Below are positions 1 to 7,352 of a stretch of DNA of 64,000 nucleotides, piece by piece. The stretch lies in NCBI RefSeq assembly GCF_010993745.1, contig NZ_WOTN01000001.1, positions 65,235-129,234 on the forward strand, in the 5' to 3' direction. Position 1 is the first letter of the stretch, and every line of letters begins with the position of its first letter. The notes under the pieces were generated by a model. The model made no database searches, had not been told where the DNA came from, and saw only the letters and a program-made list of their open reading frames with translations. The position numbers and the translations under genes were made by a program. Origin of the DNA: Fodinicola acaciae. GTDB taxonomy: Bacteria > Actinomycetota > Actinomycetes > Mycobacteriales > HKI-0501.

Positions 1-1
1 G

Positions 2-1033
2 GACTGCTTCCACAGTCCGAGCACGTTCGACCCGGGCACCGGCAAGGCGCTGGCCAAGCCGGCGGTGAAATGGACCGGCGTGTTCGCCGACTCGCTGGTC
101 GCCGCCGCCGAGCGCCGGCCGGACCTCGTCGGCATCACCGCCGCGATGCCGGGGCCGACCGGCTTGTCGGAGATGATGCGCCGCTTCCCGGAGCGCGTTT
201 TCGACGTAGGCATCGCCGAGCAGCACGCCGTCACCTCCGCCGCCGGCCTGGCGCTGGGTGGCATGCATCCGGTGGTGGCTGTCTACGCGACGTTCCTGAA
301 CCGGGCGTACGACCAGACGCTGCTCGACGTCGCGATGCACAAGCTGCCGGTCACCTTCGTACTCGACCGCGCCGGCATCACCGGCCCGGACGGACCGAGT
401 CACTATGGCATTTGGGACTATTCGCTGCTCGGCATGGTGCCCGGCATGCGGATGGCCGCGCCACGTGACGCGGAGCGACTGGTGGAGGAGTTCGCCGAGG
501 CCGTCGAGGTCTCCGACGGTCCGACCGCGCTGCGCTTCCCGACCGGCTCCGTCCCCGACCCGATCCCGGCCGTCAGGCGCCTGTCCGACGGCGTCGACAT
601 GCTCGTCGAGTCCGACCGCCGCGACGTACTCCTGGTCGCCGTCGGCGCCTTCGCCGGCATGGCCGTCGAAGCCGCGGCACGCGTCGCCGACGAAGGCATC
701 GGCGTCACCGTGGTCGACCCCCGCTGGGTCATCCCGATGCCATCGTCCGTACTGGAGATGGCTGGCGATTATCGGCTGGTGGTCACTCTCGAGGACGGCG
801 TACGGTCCGGCGGCATCGGCGCGACCTTGTCGCAGTCGCTGCGCGACCGTGACGTGGAGGTGCCCGTGCGGGATCTCGGCGTACCAAAGGCCTGGCACCC
901 CCACGGCACCCGCGCGGAGATCCTGGCCGATCTTGGGTTGACTGCCCAGGACGTCGCGCGGCAACTGATCGGCTGGGTCTCGCGGCTGGAAGAGCCGCTG
1001 GATGTGCGGTTGTCGGAGTCGTCAGGGGAGTAG
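2..1033 (+). CDS. dxs: 1-deoxy-D-xylulose-5-phosphate synthase, C-terminal part (5' end outside window)
   Basis: These are the C-terminal 343 residues of DXS, the thiamine-diphosphate enzyme that condenses pyruvate with glyceraldehyde 3-phosphate at the start of the MEP isoprenoid pathway. The frame is open to the left edge, so the N-terminal half is cut by the window and not by a mutation. The transketolase pyrimidine-binding domain (fragment residues about 20-195) carries VGIAEQHAVT, with the Glu that activates the cofactor, then YATFLNRAYDQ and DRAGITGPDGPSHYG. The C-terminal transketolase domain follows (about 205-330). The gene stops at TAG 1031-1033 and is followed by about 0.9 kb of repeat-rich non-coding DNA. 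Identification is secure from motifs and order. Confidence 0.96.
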   Translation, partial: DCFHSPSTFDPGTGKALAKPAVKWTGVFADSLVAAAERRPDLVGITAAMPGPTGLSEMMRRFPERVFDVGIAEQHAVTSAAGLALGGMHPVVAVYATFLNRAYDQTLLDVAMHKLPVTFVLDRAGITGPDGPSHYGIWDYSLLGMVPGMRMAAPRDAERLVEEFAEAVEVSDGPTALRFPTGSVPDPIPAVRRLSDGVDMLVESDRRDVLLVAVGAFAGMAVEAAARVADEGIGVTVVDPRWVIPMPSSVLEMAGDYRLVVTLEDGVRSGGIGATLSQSLRDRDVEVPVRDLGVPKAWHPHGTRAEILADLGLTAQDVARQLIGWVSRLEEPLDVRLSESSGE

Positions 1034-1083
1034 TCGGCTGGTTCGGAGCCGGTCGCGTCTTCTGTTTTGTTGCGTTGAGAGGA

Positions 1084-1705
1084 TTTTCGCCTTCGCGCGG
1101 GGCTCCTACGCGGCGGGCGACCTCAAGGGGAGGGGCGCGCGGGGTTTCGCTGTTGGTCCGGTTGGGTGCCGCGTGTGCGGTTGGTCTGTGGGACCAGGTG
1201 TGTGGCTGGGGCGCCGGCGGTGCCGTGGCGTCCCGGTGGGTGGCGTGAAGGTCCAGCATGTGGGATGCGACGCGTGTGGAGCGCTAAATGTCCGGCTTGT
1301 GAGGGTCGTGGATGGCATGAATGTCGAGTTACTTGCGTTGGACGCAAGAAAAAAGGCTTTCACGCTATAGCGATCCCCAGAAGCTGTGACGGGTGTGACT
1401 ACTGAGGCTGATAATGCTGTTGTGGCTGCTGGGCTGCAACAAATGTCGGTTTTGATGTCTTGTTAAACAAGTATTACGCAGTCAGCCCGCCTCGCCCGCA
1501 TTATCAGCCACGCCAGTCACACCAGCACCACTCCGGACGCTGTGATTGGCGTCCATGCCGACGGGTTGCTTCCCACACGTGACCCAGAAAACCCAGCCCC
1601 GCCCGCAAACCACCGCCCGCACCCCAATGCACACCGATTGGCGGCCACGCGCCCCCTCCCTTGAGGTCGCTCGCCGCGTAGGCGCGCCCGCCGCGCAGGC
1701 GAAAA
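1084..1705. repeat. Large imperfect inverted repeat downstream of dxs
   Basis: The outer arms are 1084-1138 and 1649-1705. Read inward, both carry TTTTCGCC, a CGCGGCGGGCG-like core and CGACCTCAAGGG followed by a G-rich run. The inner arms are 1386-1417 and 1498-1523, sharing GGTGTGACT and GGCTGATAATGC in opposite orientation. The arms are interrupted and unequal in length, so this looks like decayed, oppositely oriented copies of one element and not a clean transposon. No transposase frame lies inside. A near-identical outer-arm core (GCCTGCGCGGCGGGCGC) recurs at about 8758-8774. Confidence 0.6.
1275..1422 (+). repeat. Dispersed intergenic element, copy 1
   Basis: This is a roughly 148-bp segment closely matching 8779-8926 on the same strand. 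Shared blocks in order are TGTGGAGCGCTAAATGTC, GGCTTGTGAGGGTCG, TGAATGTCGAGTTACT, a GCGYTGGAYGCAAGAAA core, GGCTTTCACGC, and GCTGTGACGGGTGTGACT followed by GAGGCTGA and AATGCTGTTGT. The core at 1332-1348 folds as a hairpin with 6-bp arms CTTGCG/CGCAAG. It lies on the same strand as dxs, about 240 bp past its stop. No open frame is conserved between copies, so it is probably an RNA-level or protein-bound DNA element, or a non-autonomous repeat. Confidence 0.75.
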
Positions 1706-1717
1706 ACCACCACTCAC

Positions 1718-1850
1718 CCAACGCGCCAACCAGAAAACCCAGCCACTTCACCAACGCACCAATCAGAAAACCCGGCCACCTCACCAACGCAACAAAGCAG
1801 AAAACCCAGCCACCTCACCAACGCAACAACCCTGAGCCGCAACCACCCGC
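1718..1850. repeat. 33-bp tandem repeat, about four units
   Basis: Units begin with CCAACGC at 1718, 1751, 1784 and 1818, giving spacings of 33, 33 and 34 bp. The first three share CAGAAAACCC, GGCCAC- or AGCCAC-like and TTCA/CTCA blocks. The fourth diverges after CCAACGCAACAA. The array is C/A-rich on the plus strand and sits just beyond the right arm of the inverted repeat. A related string (TGGTTGGGTTTTC, the reverse-complement style of the unit) occurs beside the second copy of the dispersed element near 8746. Confidence 0.75.
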
Positions 1851-1923
1851 ACATCGCAACAACCAGGAGACTCACCACCGCGACACGCAGGGACCCTCCA
1901 CGCACCCCAACCGAGCCCACCAC

Positions 1924-2460
1924 CTACAACTCGACCCCTGCCCGCGCATCCCTCTCCGCATACTCCTTCAAATTCAGCAACTGCTTCCGCATCATCACCA
2001 GATCCCCAATCCCAAGCACCTCCGCCCGAACCCGCTCCACCCACCCAGCCACCCCCACCGCCAACCGCCCAATCAACCGGCAGCGCCCGGAGTCCAGAGG
2101 CTCGGCCGCGTACGTCAGAGCCACTGGTCCAAAGAACCGCTCGGCGGATGGGATCGTGCGGCCGGTGAACTCGTGGCCGGGTTGTACGTCGACCAGGTCG
2201 AAGATTTGCACGCGTTTGCCGACGAAAAGATCGTCCGCGCCAGGAGTGAGGGCATGAGGACTGCGGCGGCCCCAGTTGTCGATGAAGTCATAGCTGTACG
2301 GCGCGACCGCGATCTGGCAGAGCCAGCGATATCCGAGTGACGCCGGTGCCGCGACCGTGACGGCGCGGGTCAGCAGGGTGACCGAGCCGGGCAGGGCGCT
2401 GTCGGCGAAGTATGAGCGGGCGATCTCGTCCGGGGTGGCGCCCCAGTGCCGGAGGGACAT
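1924..2460 (-). CDS. SRPBCC-fold (polyketide cyclase/START-like) protein
   Basis: A 178-residue protein with the look of a SRPBCC ligand-binding fold. It has an N-terminal beta strand region (LTRAVTVAAPASLGYRWLCQ), a middle LFVGKRVQIFDLVDVQPGHE and a long C-terminal helix (about residues 140-170). The ATG at 2458-2460 is chosen because GGAAAGG lies about 10 bases upstream and because longer frames would run through the divergent TetR gene. No catalytic residues can be named and the ligand is unknown. It is divergently transcribed from the TetR regulator at 2515, with a palindromic operator between them, so it is probably that regulator's target. The family assignment is by pattern only. Confidence 0.75.
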   Translation of the reverse strand: MSLRHWGATPDEIARSYFADSALPGSVTLLTRAVTVAAPASLGYRWLCQIAVAPYSYDFIDNWGRRSPHALTPGADDLFVGKRVQIFDLVDVQPGHEFTGRTIPSAERFFGPVALTYAAEPLDSGRCRLIGRLAVGVAGWVERVRAEVLGIGDLVMMRKQLLNLKEYAERDARAGVEL

Positions 2461-2484
2461 GAGCGGAGACCTTTCCGTACGCTG

Positions 2485-2505
2485 CCGTATGGTTAGCCCA
2501 TACGG
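2485..2505. promoter_or_regulatory. Palindromic operator between SRPBCC gene and TetR gene
   Basis: Half-sites CCGTATGG (2485-2492) and CCATACGG (2498-2505) are exact inverted repeats around a 5-bp spacer. They are flanked by CCGTACG (2475-2481) and CCGTACGG (2508-2515). The site lies in the 54-bp divergent gap and ends only 9 bp before the regulator's GTG, where no ribosome site is visible. This suggests a leaderless, autoregulated TetR transcript. Binding by this TetR is inferred from position. Confidence 0.65.
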
Positions 2506-2514
2506 TACCGTACG

Positions 2515-3072
2515 GTGGTGGCCGAGAAAAGACGGTTGAGCAAGCAGGACTGGGCCGACGCGGCGCTCGCGGCGCTGGCCGATGGCGGCCTGGCGGCGGT
2601 CGCGGTCGAACCGCTGGCGGCCCGGCTCGGTGCCACGAAAGGCAGTTTCTACTGGCACTTTGCCAACCGGGACGCGCTCGTGCAGGCGGCGCTGGAGCGC
2701 TGGGCCGACCGGCAGACCGAGCAGATCATCCGTGACGTGGAGCCGATCACAGATCCGCTCGAGCGGCTGCGCGCGGTGTTCGAGATCACGCTCGGCGCCG
2801 GCAGGGTCAGCCGGGCCGAGCTGGCGATGCTGGCGCACGCCGACGACCCGCTGGTGGCGCCGGTGCTCGCGCGAGTGACCGCGCGGCGCGTCGATTTCCT
2901 GGAAGCGTGTTATGTGGCGGCCGGCGCGGCGCAGGCCCGGCAGCGCGCGGTGCTCGCGTACACGGCGCACATCGGGCTCATCCAGGCGCAGCGAGCCAGC
3001 GGCGGCACGCTGGTGACCGACGCCGACCGGCCGGCCTACCTCCGCTTTCTATACCGCGCCATAAGTGTCTGA
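2515..3072 (+). CDS. TetR/AcrR-family transcriptional regulator
   Basis: A 185-residue one-component repressor. The N-terminal HTH (about residues 8-55) ends with the family signature TKGSFYWHFANRDALVQAAL; the rest is an all-helical ligand and dimer domain with no identifiable ligand. Two in-frame GTG codons at 2515 and 2518 are both possible starts, and neither has a ribosome site, so a leaderless start is likely. It is divergent from the SRPBCC gene across a 21-bp palindrome and is followed 45 bp later by a two-component system. Its target is probably the divergent gene plus itself; this is inference from arrangement. Confidence 0.9.
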   Translation: MVAEKRRLSKQDWADAALAALADGGLAAVAVEPLAARLGATKGSFYWHFANRDALVQAALERWADRQTEQIIRDVEPITDPLERLRAVFEITLGAGRVSRAELAMLAHADDPLVAPVLARVTARRVDFLEACYVAAGAAQARQRAVLAYTAHIGLIQAQRASGGTLVTDADRPAYLRFLYRAISV

Positions 3073-3117
3073 GCGCCGCCGTACGGTAGACCTGTCCGCG
3101 ACGAGAGGAGCATTGGC

Positions 3118-3780
3118 GTGCGCGTGCTGGTGATCGAGGACGAACGGGCGCTGGCTGACGCGGTCACTCGCGGCCTGCGCCGCGAGGGCATGGCGGTCGA
3201 CGTGGCCTACGACGGCACGCAGGGCCACGAGATGGCCCTGGTCACCAGATACGACGTGGTAGTGCTCGACCGCGACCTTCCCGGCGTGCACGGCGACAAG
3301 ATCTGTGCAGACCTGGTTGCCTCCGGAGCGCTCACCCGGGTGCTGATGTTGACCGCGAGCGGTACGGTCGCGGACCGGGTCGAGGGGTTGGAGATCGGCG
3401 CGGACGACTATCTGCCCAAGCCGTTCGCCTTCGACGAGCTGGTCGCGCGCGTACGTGCGTTGGGCCGGCGGGCCACCCCGCCGGCGCCGCCGCGGCTGGC
3501 CGCGCAAGGCGTCGAGCTCGACCCGGCGAAGCGGACGGTGACCAGGGACGGCAAGCCGGTGGATCTGACGCGCAAGGAGTTCGGAGTGCTGGAGGTGCTG
3601 CTCGCCGCCGGCGGCGCGGTGGTCTCCAGCGAGGAGCTGCTGGAGCGCGTCTGGGACGCCAACGCCGATCCGTTCACGACGACGGTACGGGTGACGGTGA
3701 TGACGTTGCGCAAGAAGCTCGGCGATCCGCAGGTGATCGAGACGGTGGTCGGCGTCGGCTATCGGGTCTATCCGTCATGA
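3118..3780 (+). CDS. OmpR/PhoB-type response regulator
   Basis: A 220-residue DNA-binding response regulator. The receiver domain (1-115) has the acidic pair IEDE, phospho-acceptor Asp51 in VVVLDRD, Thr79 in LMLTAS and Lys101 in YLPKPF. A winged-helix output domain (about 125-218) ends in GVGYRVYPS. The GTG start at 3118 is preceded by GAGAGGAG. The gene ends in an ATGA overlap with the histidine kinase at 3777, so the two are co-translated partners. The stimulus and regulon are not visible; no target operator is obvious nearby. Confidence 0.95.
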   Translation: MRVLVIEDERALADAVTRGLRREGMAVDVAYDGTQGHEMALVTRYDVVVLDRDLPGVHGDKICADLVASGALTRVLMLTASGTVADRVEGLEIGADDYLPKPFAFDELVARVRALGRRATPPAPPRLAAQGVELDPAKRTVTRDGKPVDLTRKEFGVLEVLLAAGGAVVSSEELLERVWDANADPFTTTVRVTVMTLRKKLGDPQVIETVVGVGYRVYPS

Positions 3781-5000
3781 CGACGTACGGCCCGATGGCC
3801 CGGCCGTCCGCCCGCAAGCGGCTGCGGCCGACGTTGCGGCTGCGGCTGACGATGATCAACGGCGCCCTGCTGGTCGCCGCTGGCGTCATCGTGCTGGGCC
3901 TGGCCTGGGTGATCGTCAACGGCGGCCTGACCAGCACCGAGCGCGCGATGCCCGGCACGACGGTCACGGTGAAGCAGGCCAACGGCACCGAGGCCAGGAT
4001 GGACGTGGCCGACTGGCAGGCGCAGCAGGCCAGGTCGATCGAGACCAACCTGCTGCTGCAAGGCGGCCTGGCGTTGCTCGCCGTGTCGGTGATCGGCGTG
4101 GCCGGTGGCTATCTGGTGACCCGCCGCGCGCTGCGTCCGCTGCACGTGCTCACCCAAGCCGCGCGCGGCCTGTCCACCGACACGCTGTCCGAGCGGATCT
4201 CGCACATGGGGCCGGACGACGAGGTCAGCGAGCTGGCGCAGACCTTCGACGGCATGCTCGACCGGCTGGCGAAGGCGTTCGACAGCCAGCGCCGGTTCGT
4301 CGCCAACGCCAGCCACGAGCTGCGCACTCCGCTGGCCGTGATGCGCACCGAGATCGACGTGACGCTGTCCGACCCGGACGTGTCCAACGAGGACCTGCGG
4401 CGGATGGGACGGGTCGTACGCGACGCGTCCAAGCGCGCCAACGACCTGATCGAGGCGCTGCTGCTGCTCGCCCGCACCGAGGCGCAGGCCGGTCGCCGGC
4501 TCAACAAGGAGGTGCCGGTCGACCTCGCGGTCGGCGTGCCGACCACGCTCAACGCGGTGAGCCGCGAGGTGCGCCGGCTCGGCCTGCGGGTGGAGACGAC
4601 GTTCGCGCCGGCGATGGTGATGGGGGATCCGGCGCTGCTGGAGCGGCTGGCCGGCAACCTGATCGAAAACGCGGTCCGCTACAACCTGGCCGGTGGCCGG
4701 CTGCAGGTGCGCACCGGCTCCGATCCAGCCAACGCCTGGCTGGTGGTGGCCAACACCGGTCCGGAGGTCGACATCGCCGAGGTGCCGCAGCTGTTCGAGC
4801 CGTTCCGGCGCGGTGGAGTGGAGCGGACCGGCACGCGCGGGGCCGGTCTGGGGCTGTCGATCGTACGAGCCGTGGTCGACGCACACAACGGCATGGTCAA
4901 GGCGGTGCCACTGCTCAACGGCGGCCTCGAAGTGACGGTGACGCTGCCGATCGCGCGTACGCCCATGCCGGTCGCCGGCCGCGCCACCGTCCCCGGCTGA
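3777..5000 (+). CDS. Sensor histidine kinase, HAMP/HisKA type
   Basis: A 407-residue membrane kinase that pairs with the upstream regulator through an ATGA overlap. Transmembrane segment 1 is at about residues 21-46 and segment 2 at about 95-116, enclosing a short extracytoplasmic loop of some 50 residues. A HAMP region follows (about 117-170). The HisKA box is NASHELRTPLAV with phospho-acceptor His180. The ATPase domain shows NLIENAVRYN (N box) and GAGLGLSIVRAV (G box). The small sensor loop suggests an envelope or membrane signal, but this is not demonstrable here. A strong hairpin follows the stop. Confidence 0.95.
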   Translation: MTTYGPMARPSARKRLRPTLRLRLTMINGALLVAAGVIVLGLAWVIVNGGLTSTERAMPGTTVTVKQANGTEARMDVADWQAQQARSIETNLLLQGGLALLAVSVIGVAGGYLVTRRALRPLHVLTQAARGLSTDTLSERISHMGPDDEVSELAQTFDGMLDRLAKAFDSQRRFVANASHELRTPLAVMRTEIDVTLSDPDVSNEDLRRMGRVVRDASKRANDLIEALLLLARTEAQAGRRLNKEVPVDLAVGVPTTLNAVSREVRRLGLRVETTFAPAMVMGDPALLERLAGNLIENAVRYNLAGGRLQVRTGSDPANAWLVVANTGPEVDIAEVPQLFEPFRRGGVERTGTRGAGLGLSIVRAVVDAHNGMVKAVPLLNGGLEVTVTLPIARTPMPVAGRATVPG

Positions 5001-5019
5001 CGCGGTCAGGTATCAAAAG

Positions 5020-5058
5020 GCGCAGCCCGACGGATGGGGGGTTTCCGTCGGACTGCGC
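5020..5058. terminator. Intrinsic terminator-like hairpin between convergent genes
   Basis: The 15-bp arms GCGCAGCCCGACGGA (5020-5034) and TCCGTCGGACTGCGC (5044-5058) pair with one mismatch around a G-rich loop. The hairpin lies 20 bp past the kinase stop and before the convergent fadB end. It could terminate transcripts from either side. No long U tract follows, as is common in high-GC genomes. Confidence 0.75.
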
Positions 5059-5246
5059 ACAGTCATTCTCTCACCACGATGGGGAGCGTGAAACCGCATC
5101 GCGACAAAACTTTGTGTCGTGTCCGTTCCGTTACCGGCCGGTCATCGCAATGTCGTTGTCTCGCTGGGAAAACGCCATCTGACCGAGTCTAGTGGGTTAT
5201 GCGGAAAAGACATGGATAGTCGGTTTTGTCATGGTTTTTCATGCTG

Positions 5247-7352
5247 CTAAGGCATACTCGCGACACCAGGCGCGAGGAACCGGCGGCCGGTGACCTTCTC
5301 CGAGATGCCGAGCCGGTCCAGCGCCGGCGTGATGCCGCCAAGGTGAAACGGCCAGCCGGCGCCGAGGATCAGGCACAGGTCGATGTCCTGCGCTTGGGCG
5401 ACCACCTTCTCGTCGAGCATGATCCTGATCTCCTCGGCGATCGCGCCGAGCGCCCGCTCGCGCACCTCGTCCTCGGTGCGTACGGTCGAGCCGACGTCCA
5501 GCAGCTTTGCCACCTCCGGGTCAACCTGCTGCTGGCCAGTGTCCCAGCTGTAGAACGAGTTCTTGCCTGCCTCCACCAGCCGTCGCAGGTTGGGGGAGAC
5601 GTAGAACCGGTCCGGGAACGCGGCGTGCAGCGTCTCGCTGACGTGCAGCGCGACCGCCGGACCGACCAGCTGCAGCAGCAGCATCGGACTCATCGGCAGG
5701 CCGAGCGACTCGGTGGCGCGGTCGGCGACCTCGATCGGCGTACCCTCGTCGACCGCCTTGATGATCTCGCTCATGAACCGGGTGAGAACCCGGTTGACCA
5801 CGAAGGCCGGCGCGTCGGCGACCAGCACGCTGGATTTCTTCAGCTGCTTGGCAACCGCGAACGCGGTCGCGAGGCTCGCGTCGTCGGTCTTCTCCGCGCG
5901 TACGATCTCCAGCAGCGGCAGCACCGCCACCGGGTTGAAGAAGTGGAAGCCGACGACCCGCTCCGGATGCCTGAGGTCGGCGGCCATGTCGGTGATGGAC
6001 AGCGAAGAAGTGTTGGTCGCCAGCACGGTTGTCTCCGGCACGACCGCCTCGACCTCGGCGAAGACCTGCTTCTTCACCGAGATCTCCTCGAAAACCGCCT
6101 CGATGACGAAGTCGGCGTCGGCGAAGACGTCCTTGGTCAGCGAGCCGGTCACCAGCGCCTTGAGCCGGTTGGCCTGGTCCGGTGAGAAGCGCTTTTTGGC
6201 CTCCAGCTTGTCGATCTCGGTGTGGACGTACGAGACGCCCTTGTCGACGCGCTGCTGGTCGATGTCGGTCAGCACGACCGGCACTTCCAGTCGTCGCGCG
6301 AAAAGCAGCGCCAGCTGGCTGGCCATCAGGCCGGCGCCGACGATGCCGACCTTGGTCACCGGCCGCGCCAGTGCCTTGTCCGGCGCACCGACCGGCCGTT
6401 TCGCGCGCTTCTGTACGAGGTCGAAGGAATACAGGCCGGCGCGCAGCTCGTCGGTGCCGATGAGGTCCGCCAGCGCCTCGTCCTCGGCCGCCGTGCCTTC
6501 CTCGAAGGTCGCGGTTTTGGCCAGCCGCAACAGATCCAGCGCACGATATGGCGCTGGAGCCGCGCCGTGTACGCGTCCGTCCGCAATCGCCTTGCCGCGC
6601 GCGATGGCGCTGTCCCACGCTTCGCCGCGGTCGATCTCGGTGCGCAGGATGGTCGTACGCTGGTTGAGAACGTCAGCGAGGAAGCCAAAAGACTGTTCGA
6701 TGAAGTCGGCGGGGTCGAGCAGCACGTCGGCGATGCCGAGCTCGTAGGCCTCCTTGGCCTTCAGCATTTTGTTCTGGTTCAAGGCGTTCTCGACGATCAC
6801 CTTGACCGCGTTGTCCGGACCGATCAGGTTGGGCAGCAGCTGCGTGCCGCCCCAACCCGGCACCAGGCCGAGGAAACACTCCGGGAAGGAGATCGCCGCG
6901 GCACCGGAGGACAGCGTCCGATAGTCGCAGTGCAGCGCGACTTCCAGACCGCCACCCATGGTCGCGCCGTTGACGAACGCGAACGTCGGCACGGATGCGT
7001 TGCGCAGCTTCGCAAAAACGCTGTGGCCGGCGCGCGCGATGGCCAGCGCCTCCTCGCGGCTGGACAGCTGCGGCACACCGGAAAGGTCGGCGCCGACGGC
7101 GAAGATGAACGGCTTGCCGGTGATGGCGATGGCGCGTACGGCCGGCTCGCGCGCCGCGATCTCGTCGATCGCGGCCTCCAGCTCGGCCAGGCCGCCGGGT
7201 CCGAAGGTGTTGGGGCGGGTGTGGTCGTGTCCGTTGTCCAGCGTGATCAGCGCGACCTCGCCGGCGACGTCCGGCACGGTGACATACCGGACGTGCGCGT
7301 GCGTGACGACCTCGTCGGAAAAGTGCTTTGCCAGCTCAGAAACCGTCGTCAT
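5247..7352 (-). CDS. fadB: Fatty-acid oxidation multifunctional protein (enoyl-CoA hydratase / 3-hydroxyacyl-CoA dehydrogenase)
   Basis: A 701-residue alpha subunit of a beta-oxidation complex, hydrating enoyl-CoA and oxidising 3-hydroxyacyl-CoA. The N-terminal crotonase domain (about 1-260) keeps both acid residues, in GGGLEVALHCD and ISFPECFLGLVPG. The NAD-binding domain starts at about 317 with VGIVGAGLMASQLA. The catalytic His and its Glu are in FHFFNPVAVLPLLEIV. The C-terminal dehydrogenase domains run from about 495. The ATG at 7350-7352 overlaps the thiolase stop as ATGA, which fixes the start. With the thiolase it forms a fadAB operon transcribed leftward. Length and order match the family. 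Confidence 0.95.
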   Translation of the reverse strand: MTTVSELAKHFSDEVVTHAHVRYVTVPDVAGEVALITLDNGHDHTRPNTFGPGGLAELEAAIDEIAAREPAVRAIAITGKPFIFAVGADLSGVPQLSSREEALAIARAGHSVFAKLRNASVPTFAFVNGATMGGGLEVALHCDYRTLSSGAAAISFPECFLGLVPGWGGTQLLPNLIGPDNAVKVIVENALNQNKMLKAKEAYELGIADVLLDPADFIEQSFGFLADVLNQRTTILRTEIDRGEAWDSAIARGKAIADGRVHGAAPAPYRALDLLRLAKTATFEEGTAAEDEALADLIGTDELRAGLYSFDLVQKRAKRPVGAPDKALARPVTKVGIVGAGLMASQLALLFARRLEVPVVLTDIDQQRVDKGVSYVHTEIDKLEAKKRFSPDQANRLKALVTGSLTKDVFADADFVIEAVFEEISVKKQVFAEVEAVVPETTVLATNTSSLSITDMAADLRHPERVVGFHFFNPVAVLPLLEIVRAEKTDDASLATAFAVAKQLKKSSVLVADAPAFVVNRVLTRFMSEIIKAVDEGTPIEVADRATESLGLPMSPMLLLQLVGPAVALHVSETLHAAFPDRFYVSPNLRRLVEAGKNSFYSWDTGQQQVDPEVAKLLDVGSTVRTEDEVRERALGAIAEEIRIMLDEKVVAQAQDIDLCLILGAGWPFHLGGITPALDRLGISEKVTGRRFLAPGVASMP

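Larger units (their letters stand above)
1034..1923. other. 0.9-kb non-coding gap packed with repeats
   Basis: No credible gene is seen here. Open frames exist on both strands, but they are Pro/Arg/His-rich, lack ribosome sites and change character with the repeats. The gap holds a large imperfect inverted repeat (about 1084-1705), one member of a dispersed intergenic element (1275-1422), a short palindrome with 6-bp arms at 1459-1471 (CTTGTT/AACAAG) near the centre, and a 33-bp tandem repeat (1718-1850). Its A+T content is locally higher than in the flanking genes around 1310-1500. Confidence 0.8.

Noticed and set aside
1084-1705. Insertion sequence or MITE with terminal inverted repeats
   Set aside because: Arms are interrupted and unequal, no transposase and no target duplication is visible; kept only as an inverted repeat.
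1546-2340. 264-codon frame crossing the tandem repeat and the SRPBCC gene
   Set aside because: Pro/His-rich over repeats and antisense to a better-supported gene.
3768-4886. 372-codon frame opposite the histidine kinase
   Set aside because: Arg/His/Gln-rich composition typical of antisense frames in high-GC DNA; the plus-strand gene has complete kinase motifs.
5226-6185. 319-codon frame opposite fadB
   Set aside because: Antisense shadow with no motif or ribosome site; fadB is intact on the other strand.
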